Shown: in pieces, positions 42,001 to 54,000 of the stretch
Layout of the letters: each line of letters opens with the position of its first letter
Numbering within the stretch: position 1 is the stretch's first letter
Origin: Acanthaster planci
Lineage: Eukaryota; Echinodermata; Asteroidea; Valvatida; Acanthasteridae
Reading direction: 5' to 3'
DNA length: 64,000 nt
Assembly: GCF_001949145.1 (NCBI RefSeq)
Contig: NW_019091373.1
Coordinates: 718,155 to 782,154 of the forward strand
The notes under the pieces: generated by a model
Databases searched by the model: none
The model's input: the letters and a program-made list of their open reading frames with translations, nothing else
What the model was told of the DNA's origin: nothing
Made by a program: the position numbers and the translations under genes

Positions 42001-45000
42001 TTATACCTTTCGTAATTTATTAACAGATTTTTGCAAGGGGGGGGTTGGATGCACAAATGTTCCTACATGTAGAAATGCCTATTAATAGATTTATACCATA
42101 ACATCAGTCCACTGTGAAGATGCATGGTTGATCCTCAAACGCATTGACATACAACATACTTCCACTGACATCTTTGACGCCCCAGGACGGGCCGGTTGGT
42201 GGTGCTTGCACTTAATGTCTTTGTGGCAAATACAAATCAATATTGGTGTCTTTGTATAGAAATGCAAGGGCGGAAAACAATACATGGCCTGTTATTCTAT
42301 CCAAAATTGGATTCATGAGAAAAAAAAAAAGCAAAGCAATTACATTTCCGAGCACAAGTTCCATTTCCGATGACCTTTTCATATGTTATCCCCTCTCTGG
42401 CTTTTTTTTTGGTGGGGATGGTTTATCTTTGTGATTAGATTTCTAATGCCAACAGAAAGTGAATCATCAGTGGTCATTTAGAGGGGGAAAAAAAGGGAAA
42501 CCTGACTCTGACGCTGATTCAGTCTATCAGGGCCTGATCAGGTGACCAAGTACCAGATGGCACAGTAGCAATTGAACATGTGTTTGGACAGCACATGGCA
42601 TGTGGAAGAGGGGGGGGGAAATAATGTACTTTGACAGTGCACTGTGATGACAGATGAGCACTTGGTGATCCCTTTTTTCTTTTCTTTCTTTTTTTAAAAG
42701 AAAACTGCGGAGCGTTGCAACATGCACCTTTCAGGCAGTAATGGATGAAAATGGCCAATTCATCATGGCCAGATCAAGTTGGGGAACTTGTGCACACCCA
42801 CCATGCTAGAGGTGAATATACTCAATTACAGTTGAAAGCTAAGGAGGGTTTTCGTGTCGGTTTTGGATTTGCTGTGAGGAAATCACTACAATATTTAGAA
42901 ACAGCCGCAAACCTGAGACAATAAACTTACCAAAATATTATGATTTATACCTGGATGAAAATCAAAGAAATAAAAAAATTGCATCAGATCCCCCCATTTG
43001 AAAATTGACAAAAACATATTGAAGTGATTAGGAAAATTATTACAGTCCCACTGGACCTAATTTCAAAGCATGCACCCATCCAAGTGAAGAACTCGCGCAG
43101 ACAGGCCTATGTGAATGCAAAATAACCACTTCTCACCACCGTCAGAAAGTGGTTAAATGTGACGGCCAAGCGAAATCCATTATTCTGTTGGAATAATGGA
43201 AGCCATTGTGTCCAACCTTTGCACTTTTTTCTTTTCACAATTTCCATGAAATATTAAAAGAACTATTAAATTCCTCCATTTTAGCACAGATCCGTGTGAC
43301 TATGACTGTACTAGATAATAAATGAAAGTGCCAGTGGTTGTTTACAGAGGTAACAAAGAGAGTGCATTTTTCAGAGACAGTTTTTTGGGGTCTCATTTCA
43401 ATTTTCTTTCACAAGTGAAACTCAAAGGAGTTCCTCATTCATAACAAAAAAAATTTCATTTCCTGTGCAGAAATTGATTTTGCATAAGCTTCATTTGAAA
43501 TACAACGACCCCCAAAAAATGACTTGGCAAGGGTCCAAATTGTTGCAGTTGTTGACCATTCACATGCTGTGGGACGACATGTACATCTTTGGCAGAGACA
43601 GCCACGGACACGTGGGGGCAGCAAACACATCTGGCAGCACAGGGCATTAATGTGGCCATCAACAATACTGTGGAGCTAGCAATTCACATGTACTTGGACA
43701 GCATGCTCCTCAGGCCATGGACGCAATTTTGGAATGATGCCATAAAGGACACTTTTCTCCACCAACAAGAAACACTGAAATGAAGACCATGCAATCCTAC
43801 GGTGTACAAATATGTGCACGATGTGTGATGTCTAATCAGTAATCGATTTGTTCTGTTGCAATGCTGTGACGCATACGAGCCTTCATGAAAGACAGCCATG
43901 AAAAATTCATTAAGTCAATGTATAAGCTCTTTATCACAGATATAAACAATGAACAAACAGTGTCTATGAAACTCTTCCATTAGTAACAATAAACCGCTGT
44001 CCTCGATACTTAGCATTAAGGCCTTTTTGGAATTAATTATGTATGTATTCATAGAAGCTTCTTATTGCTATTGGCATCAAAACGGCTATCTCAACCAAAA
44101 TGGACATGGTGGAAGCACTGCTTTTAAGGTAATTCTTATCTGCAAGTTGACATGGTAGAGCCAGGGTTTATTGATTAAATTGGTTGTGTGAATAGCAATA
44201 CCCTCAAAACTACTGCATTATCAAAAAAAACAAATGAACAATGGAAAGACAATGGAACAATGAAAAGACAGTTGAACAAACAACCCCCCCCCAAAAAAAA
44301 CTAAAATTTTACAGGTTTTATTTCCCACAAACCACCTGTATCCTGATTTTGTAACAGACAAATTAAAATGAAGTCACATCAGAATTCTTTATTAGGATAT
44401 GCGTGGGCCCGATGGGAAACATTTAAGTTGCACAAGACTCTTTCCAGTGTTTTCCAACTTGTGATAACATCTAAGGAAATAAAAACAAGGGGTATCAGCG
44501 GATCTCGGGAACGGCTCCATGCCCGTTGTAAACGGATGATTGGCAATGCAAAGAGCACTGATTAGTCGGAGAAAACAATCTTGAAAATCTGGAAGGTCTT
44601 ACCTTGAGCTGCAAGATTCCAAGAACGTTTCCAACATGTGCTTAAATAATGAAAAGGATACTATCGCTGGTAGAGGGGGAGCTGGGATCTCTTGACGCGG
44701 CTGGCATTGATGGCTGTCGCCCTGACCAGACCTGGCAAGACCTTGTGGTCAACGATTGCACCGTCAAACAGAGGTCCGAAAAATGGAACCTGAAGAGGCA
44801 ATTGTGGGGGGAACATGATGTCATGAATTGAATGCTGTGATTCTTCAATAGGGATGCTGGGGTTATCATGGAGGAGGGGTAAATCACATGATTGGGTCCA
44901 GAGCCATTAGCTCATAAGAACAACGGCAAAACAAGATATTTTTATACAAGCATAAATTGATTGGGAAGACAAGCTTCTAAGGATAATCTGTATAACTGTT

Positions 45001-48000
45001 TTATTTCTACTTATGTTCTACCCTTATTGGATTTCTGCCGTGAACTCTTGGTATTTGTCAAATGAAACACAAGTTCAGTGTATATTGTATGCAGAAATGC
45101 TCCTCAAACAACAGTGAAATGGGAAGTAAAAGGAAATGGGATTCAGGAGACGAATAAAAAATAAAACTTTAATTTATATTTGTGCAAATTATTTTCGGCA
45201 CAGATATCTAGATACAGTCGACTCTCGTTAACCACTTGCCTATGGGATGCCTAGTACTGGAGACATCGGCTTCATACGCATAGCTGGGGTGCCTGAAATC
45301 AGACAAAGCAGCTGGGCCTCGTAACAAAAGACCGTACTCGAAACAAAAGACTGAGCTGCTGGGAATTGCCATCATTTTTCAGTTGGCATTAGCAGAGGTA
45401 ATACGTCATTGTTTTGAAACAGTATCCCACTGTTTGTGGCATTCAGAGCCCGTGGATTATCAGCGGGGACAAAAGTGCTCCAGCACCACACTCCATGTTA
45501 ATCTGGCCGCATTTGAAAAGACACCACGGCCATTCAGCAACGCACTGGGCTAATTTTGGAAACAAAGGAAATTATGCAACACCTCACAATATGGACTCTC
45601 TTTACTGGACGGCAGGCCTGGCTGCAATACTCGGGCTTCAATGAGGGTGCTTGTCAGATTAGAGTAGCCACCAGACAGTCATTTGTGTGGGTGTTATCGT
45701 CCAGTAAATGAAGTAATGAATTGTTAAAGAATTAAACTTAAATGTGGAAAATCTTGAAAATTGCTCGGCAACTCATCCCGCATATACAAATTCCACCCGG
45801 CAGGAAGTGATTATTACAAGGGCCTTGGGACTTACAAACTTAGTTCGTATTATCCGGACCTAATCTTATGTGAAAACTGCCGTTCCGCTTGACATATGTA
45901 TCACCAATCAACCGTAGGTAAAGGGTACAGCATACAAGTAGGACCAATGCATGACTTGTTGTTTAAATGCACGTACGTTTTGTTGTATGAATTTGATTTT
46001 TAAAAGTTTGTTTATGAAAGTGAGATGTATGTGTACAGTTTAATGAACAAAGACTTGTAATAAAGAATTATTCTGAAATGTCAGAATGGAGGGAGAGGAC
46101 TTTCCACCAGTCATGTCGAGTCGGCCCAAAGGGATGCCATATCACACATCCCCTGCCGCCGGGATGAGATCCACACGCACACATGTAACGTAAGAACATT
46201 AGCATTTCAGTTGGTAACCAACACCAGAGCTGCACTTGTTGCACATAAAAATGGGTGAAAACCAGCTATTGGTGGTGTGGACATTAGAGGGCAAATATCA
46301 CATGTTACTTTGGAAAGGTGTGGGGGGTGTGGTGACAAATTATTAGCGGGGGATGCACTTTTTTCTTCAAAACTTGTGAAGGTTATTTTCTTTCACATTT
46401 TTGGACTGAAAACCAAGGTTTAGTAATGATTTTCTTAAATTGAGACTTTGCAGAAATTTCAAAATCGGATGGGGTAAAATTTTCATGTTACGGTGGGGAG
46501 CGGGTAACAATTTTTTGATGGGGGCGGGCCTTTTTCACTGTTTGGTTATGGAACACAATTTTTTCTAGTTTCCTAGCGGGACTTTGATCTTGGGGACTTT
46601 TTTGGGACGGGGGAATCAAACGAAAGATTTGTTTTGTTCACCACTCTCCTAAATATCGTAGCGCTTTTGGTGGCACTCGCTTGTGTTCAGGTGGTACGAG
46701 AGCCGCCACAAAGAACTTCTTTGTTGGGTCAAATGCCCACTGTTTGTCTCTCTTGCTGCACCGGACACAAACGGCTTGATTCAGTGAGGGAAAACCACAG
46801 TGCTTTACTACTGTAGACAAACAAATTACAAAATCACCTTTCAAAATTGAATGGACTGGCTGATCGACAAGTTGCTTTCAAAAAAGCTCGTGCTAAATGG
46901 ACAGATAACAAGAGATTTGCACTCAGCCGGTGCGCAAAAAATGCTCATCCTAACTGAAATCTCGCAACACCCAAGCTTGTATTATGAATTTTTTCCCTCA
47001 TAGGGATGTGCACAGCTCAGTCGGGACTGGCAAAATATACTCGTCTAAACCGGAGTCTCGTCTTACCTGAGCTCGTATTACTGAGAGTCGACTGTTTATA
47101 TTATGAAAGCAACACTTTTCACAAGCCTAAATCACAAAAACAAAGGGACAAAGGGCCCATGCATGGGGATATAATGACACACTATTTCCAAGGCTCATTA
47201 AATGCTGGGGGGGCATTTCCAGCTCACTGAGACAGACAAAACCATTATAAGAATCAACCCATTTCAAAATCTGGAAGCACTAAAGATCGGTCGGATCATC
47301 AACCAAGCTGATCAGAGGAACAGAGCAGATTTCCCTCAGTGCAACGATCGTTATCTTTTCTGACACAGATGATTTCTCAGTGACAGTGACAATAAAAGCC
47401 ACCCTAAAATAATCCACTAAGTGTTATCTTGACCTACCTCTGGCTTTCTCTGTATCTGTATCCTGAACAGTTGGTTCTCTAGGGGATAGATGACAATGAT
47501 GACATCGCCAAACTCGGTGGCGATGATCCCCCGCCGGTAATCCCTGGTGTGTTCCGACCAGACGATGTGTACCTCGTCGTTGCCAAGGTGACGCATCTTC
47601 AGTTGAAAAAAAAAAGGACACAGCAAACAACCAATTACTGAAATATAATCTCCTGTTTCAGAGGCGGCAAGCAAAATGACTCACGACATTAACCATTTCC
47701 TGACGAGTGCTTTTACAAATGCAGTGCCTATATAAGGACAATTTTCTGTTTTCAAAATTCTTCAAAAATTCACAATTTCATTTAATGGACGTTTACACCC
47801 ACATGAATGACTGTCTGGTGGCTACTCTAATCCGACAGGCAACCCCCACTGACGCCCAAGTAATTCAGCCAGGCCTGCTGCCCAGTAAAGAGAGCCCAGA
47901 ATTGTGAGGTGTTGCATAATTTCCTTAGTTCCCAGTAAAAAACAGTGGCATCTTTTCAAACACAGCTGGATTAGCGTGCACCAGTACTGTATAGCACATC

Positions 48001-51000
48001 GATGGGGAGCTGGAGCACTTTTGTCCCCACTGATAATCCGTGGGTGCGCTATGCCGAAAACAGTGTTTTACTGTTTCAAAACAATGACGGATTTCCTCCG
48101 ATAAATGCAACTGAAAAATGATGGCAATTCCCAACGGCGGGTCTTTTATTCTGAGTATGGTCTTTAGTTACAATGCCCAGCTCTTTTGTCCGATTTCGGG
48201 CACCCCGGCTATGCGAACAAACCCAAGGTACCTGAAACCGGGTTCCCCAGCAGCATATGGTTAAACATCATCACTTTAACAATGATCATTTCATTTTCAA
48301 GCTCGAAGTTTTTATCTATAAATCTACATCCTTCCAAGACATTTATAACAGGAACCTGCTTGAATCCCCAAATCCTCATAATGGAAAACATTCTTTGTAG
48401 TTTTACTTGGGGGGGGGGTTACATGAAGACTGGGCTCTACCAGGATCTACAAAGACCACATGATGGGTTTGATTATATTACATCACACTGATAGGATCAA
48501 TTGGGAGCACAAGTACTTGACATGTGCCAAAAATCAATACTAGGCATATTTCTACGGGAAAGCAAAATGAGTACCTATGAAGATAGAACTAGAATTTCCA
48601 GTAATCAAGAGCAAAGTACACTAATATTGTCAACTGTTGAAGATCACCATGTGAAGGACAGTGTCGTAGTTGAGACCTATTAAGACCATCATAAGACCAT
48701 CATAAGACCAGCATAAAACCAGCATAAAACCAGCATAAGACCATCATAAGACCAGCAAAAGACCTCAAGTCTGAATTCAAATGAACTGCAACAAAATCAT
48801 AACTTAATCATTGTTCACTCCCTTACTTGTGACTGGTCTTGTGAATGATCTTGTGATGTCTCCACTATAATAATGGTGAAGAGAGTCTCCTTTTTTGGTT
48901 TGTGATAGTCAAACAACATTTCAAAGGCAATGATATGATACACAGCACTTATACATTGGGTTATTAGATATCTGACATGAGCAACTACAAATCTGAGGCA
49001 GAATACTGAACACAGTTCACTCTCAGTAAAACTAAACCAAAACCAAGTCCAGCAACATTCGACAAAACTACACCAAACTAAAGCCCGAACTGCAAGTCCA
49101 TGTTTAACACACACGATCTCAGCATGTCATTGGGATAGTTTTAGTGAATGCAGGCGCCGTATCCAGTTTTACCTTGTGCAACAGGTTGTTTTCAGAGGGC
49201 ATGCGGGTGGACACATGGAAGATGACCTCCACGGTAGAGGTGGCGTAGTAGGGCGCCGTCTCCCCTGTGCTCTTATTACGCTGCAGACCACCCAGGAAGC
49301 CTTGATGAGTTGAAAGGTCAACCTGAAGTCAACGAACAAAACAAAAGGCAAAGATGTCACGCTTTTGCAATCTGGTGTCCACAGTCAGATTTAACATAAA
49401 CAAGCTAATATTTTACTCCTGGTGAAACAGTGGGAGGGGGAAATAAACACCACTCCCGCCGACGCAATTTAGTAATGCTGCCAACTTGGAAAATGGCAAC
49501 TGAAACGCAATCAGACAGGATGTGTAACAAGCACTTAACTATTAAGGTAAACTAGAAAAATTTTTTCTAGTTTTTATCTTTTAATTAATAACTTTAATCA
49601 CAAGGACAAATTTTAATTTTAAAAAAGAATTTGAAATTGGTTTTATTCTTACATAATGGCTACAAAGTGTTCATAAAAACTCTAGTGTCTTACCTCCCAG
49701 GCTAGTCCTGCAATAAAGTTCTCAAACGCCTGGCTTCCGCGATCATTCCCCAGCACCGACATCTTGTCTTCCTGACCTTCGGCAACGTAAAGAACGGCTA
49801 TCTTATGCGTCTCGCGACTGCAGAAATTTGAAACAAATAAACTATGTTAATATTTCCCATACAGACATTTGGCAAGAAAACGAACCAAACTACAAACGGC
49901 ATGAAATCAGAACTGAAATGATAAACAAATTTAAATTTATGTCAAAATAACCAGACACTGCTGTCAACCTTTCACAAAGTTTTTCAAAAATCACTTTGAT
50001 ATCTTGCTCTCCACAGAAGCAAACAGAAGTGGAATAAAAATAAAAAGCCCCTTGGATGTCTCACCATTGTCTGGAATCCAGATTTTTGAGTTCTCTCAAC
50101 AAACGATCATTCTTCTTCACCACGTTGATTTGGGATCTGTGATTGACAAATCAAAGTCAGGCCCAGGTAAAAATCAAATCATTGTAGATCATAGTGCTAG
50201 AGTTGTAAATATTCTCAAGGGTCAAAGATCCCAGCTGGCGTGAATTTCTGAAACTCAAACTTATTAATGTGTTTCCACTGGTGATCATGATGTTGTTTGC
50301 TTACAAATGCTTCACAGATTTCATCAACACTTCAAAATTCAAAAAAGAGAGAAAAAGCCAGGTTTTGCATTTTGCTTCTGACCGGTTCACAAATGCTAAG
50401 GATAACAGCCCTACCTCCTATCCCATGTCATGACACCCAGCTGGTCTAGTAACTGACGGCACATGTTGAACGGTGAGGTAGGCTCCTGGTGTGGGGTCTG
50501 GATCAGTGGCTCCGTCACCATACTAAATGGAATTGAACAACAGAAAAAAAAACCACCATCAGTAACCATTCTTTTGGTCCACATATAAACCCTCACCTGA
50601 CTATCTCTGTGAATGCTTGCAAAAATCGTCTACTTTCTGCCCCACCAAAACTGATGCATATTGTACAGGTTAAACTGAGGCTACTTTACAATCATATGTG
50701 CATGATATCCAGCGTAAAAATTAGGCAGTCTTTCTACCTCACAAACTGATAGTAATTCAGTAATTAAGCCGATCCCTTAACTTTTGATAGATTGGGACAA
50801 TCCATGCAATAGAGAGAAGGATCAAAAACTGCTACCCTAAAGACACTTTCTATGGCAAATTCTTGCTGTATGGTGAATCTCCCATATTGAAAATGGCTAT
50901 AGCTTCTAACCAGTGAACAACATAGACATACATATTACATCAAGTCATAGCCACTAGCCAAATGATTCAGACAAAGCCCCAAATCCCCATTGGCTTGCAC

Positions 51001-54000
51001 AACATCAAGGGTCTGGTACCTGTAGTCCTCTCCATGCTTACTGACGTAAGCCTCCTCACTGCTGTTCTGCTTCTTCAGGGAGGCAATGGCACTGCTCTCA
51101 AGCTCCTGGGGAATCTCCTCAGGAGCTGGGGAGACCAAGTTGAGGGGCACGCCTGGATTCAGCAGGCACTCCGGACTGGTGAAGCCAATGAACTGCTGGA
51201 GCTGTAGCATATATGAGAGAGAGAGATTCGAAATTGAACTCACTGGATGAAGGAATAAAAGCAGTGCCACAAGACCTCTTCCATGTAGCAACAGATTCAA
51301 GCATGCGGAGCTGTACATCTTGAGAACAACGATCAGAACTTTGGCAAGGACAGAACCTGCAAGGAATTTCAGTGCCTACTACCGTTCCAACTGCAAGATA
51401 TATAATTTGCAGTCTCCCGATGCTGTCAGAACACCTGCCCAGCTCTCAAGCCACAAACAATATCTACCAATGCTGGTTTCCTCAGTTTGGATGGATTTGA
51501 CACTAGTTCAAATGATATTGCTAGTGAGGAAATATATAATCTTGTCAGATCCAACACCGCTTTAATATTCACAGAAGCAAAACATGGCTGTTAGAACCGG
51601 GAGAGAGGGTGCTGATTTACTAACACGTAAATCTGCAAGTGCACACTAGAAGTGTTATATTAGGGCGGACGTACGAAGGTTGAAAATGGTTGTAACTGCA
51701 TTACAGAGTTTTAAGATGTGGAAAGTTTCTGAGAACACTCAATCAGTACAAAATGCACCTGCTTCTGGCCTCATGAGTTGGTTTGGTTAACACATTTATG
51801 TTGAGCTTTTGTTGAGTTGCATTTTTGTAGAAAGGATTCTCTGACCAACCGTAAAAGCCCCCCCCCAAAAAAAGGCACATACCTCATCCAAGACATCAAG
51901 GGAGTCATCCACATCAATCCAAGATGGTAGGCGGCTGACAGACTTGTTGAGTATTCTGTAGACTGGGGACTTGCTCTTAGTGGAGGTGGTGTATTGAAAC
52001 ACACTGTTGCTCTGGCTAGGTCTGCGCTGTGGTTCTGTTCACAGAAACAAAACAGAACATGCTACAGTAATTGCACTTTAAGGAATAACGGCACTATTAC
52101 CCTTTTAATCCAAAAGGTCTGATCGCAATTGTGAACAGGGGATATTTTCCGTGCAAGAGATAGTTTCCAGTCCTTGTGAATTTGATATCAACTCTGCGCT
52201 GTGATGTCCCAGTGCTGATTCCTGCATGCTTTACAAATTTCATATTCTCTTCAATGGGATATCCTCAAGCAGTTTTGAGTTATTTCACGTTCCAAATCCC
52301 TCCGATGGGAAAATCCAGACTCAATCTAAATGTTAGGTCTTCTGCTGCCTCCATGCACAAATATGGCAAATGTAGTCAGAGGATTGGAACTACTGGAAAA
52401 CCCCCCCTTAAACCATACAGAGCATTAATTAACATTATACAAAAACCCTAGACAGATTCCATTTGTTCCTGTCCTTGCAAAAACTTGCAAAGAAGCCAGG
52501 TTGAAATATGTTCGAGTTTGAGGTTGCACATCCAATCAGCTTCCACGAGAAGCTTAGTGGAAAATCGAATCATTTGAGTCAACAAATGAACAACAAAGTA
52601 CAGAGAGCTAAATTTAAAGGATCTGAATTTGAACAAAAATAAAACAAGGCAGAGCACTAAAGACAAGTAATATACTTTGGGCAAGTATCGGATACAACCA
52701 ATCCATCGGCCGTACTGCGCCATGAACACTGTGAGGGGGAAAGGGGGATGCTGTCCCCTCATCTAAAAAAAATGAAATGAGAAACCTTGACCTGGATGAA
52801 AGCACCTGAATATCCATCCCCTTCCACTGTTTGGTTTGTCTGTTTGCTTCCCCCCCCCTTCCATCTGCTACTTTCCGGCGACGCCCATGTACTGACCTGG
52901 CACTCTCTGTACTCTGCTCTCTCCTGGGCCATACAGGATACTGGTGTCCCACACAAACTTGCCTCCTACGTTACGAACGACGATGCGAGCGTGGGAATTG
53001 GCCGTGGTCAGGCTACCGCTCAAGTCAGGAGCAAGCTCCTAGAAAAAAACCCAGAAATTGGCATCATCATTAATGACTTCAGCAACAGATGGAAAACTGG
53101 ATGCCAAGAAAGAGGGAGAAATTAAGCATCACAAGACTTTCTGTGGCGCTCGTCTTGTTCAATGGCATTTAATTTGAATAAAAAGAATGAGATAAAGGCA
53201 AATGAAATCTAAGACAAGACAGAAGCCAAAAATGGGCTGCAAGGGTTTATAAACCAAAGCAGATACCTTTGGAGTAATGGGACGAAATGACAGGTACAAA
53301 GAAACTGGTGGAAACATGCACTAAATCTCTTTACCAAGAAGCTAATTTCACAACATTTGAGAGTCAATTTGACTGGCGCTCAGAGCAGGTGGCACTCAGA
53401 GCAGGTGGCGCTCAGAGCATTTATACAACTGCATACTGTGCGGAGACTTAAACTAGCATCAAGGCATAAGACATCAAAGGTGACAAATTCAGGGGAAAAC
53501 AGTAAGTCACGCTGGTGGAAGTTTGCGCCCAAGCTCATGCATAATCAATTTTGGTTTAAGCAGTTTCTCCAGTGTGGAGGGTGCTGTAGGGAAAACACAG
53601 CCTGCCTTTTCAAGACTGAAAAACAGGGCGGTGTATGTAGAGTGTGTTAGCACTAAGACATGCCTTTATGACATGCGTACCTCATCCGACAGCTGTGCAA
53701 ACGATATGAGTGACGAATTATTGAAGATGAAGAACTGGACGTTGGGCGAATTGAAGAGCGCCGAGGAGGTTTCGTCGGGGTCGCCGTTGAATGACAGGTC
53801 GTCGAGCTCATTGGCGAGGGAAGTGATGAGGGCTGGCCCACCCCCAAGGGGGAAGTGACTGAGATGGTTGATAAGATGACACATCACCTGAACGATGAAG
53901 GATAAAAACCACACACTTTGTAAGACAATGCAGATAGCATGGGTAACCGAACTGCAACCTACTCTGACAGAACAGATATTTTCGACTATCTTCCATCAGA

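Larger units (their letters stand above)
30683..44661 (-). other. 14-kb intron E24-E25 with U12-type splice signals
   Basis: The 5' end reads GTATCCTTTT (44661 downward). A TTCCTTGAC stretch occupies 30708-30700, its branch adenosine at 30701, 18 bases before the AG at 30684-30683. Both are perfect matches to the minor-spliceosome consensus. The intron also holds a palindromic MITE (40470-40709), a second inverted-repeat element (33736-33982), a foldback with an assembly gap (39597-40325) and an AACCA microsatellite (31053-31094). I saw no other gene in it. Confidence 0.85.

Noticed and set aside
53385-53420. Short tandem ggcgctcagagcaggtg units
   Set aside because: Only two to three units of about 16 bp; too short to be worth more than a note.
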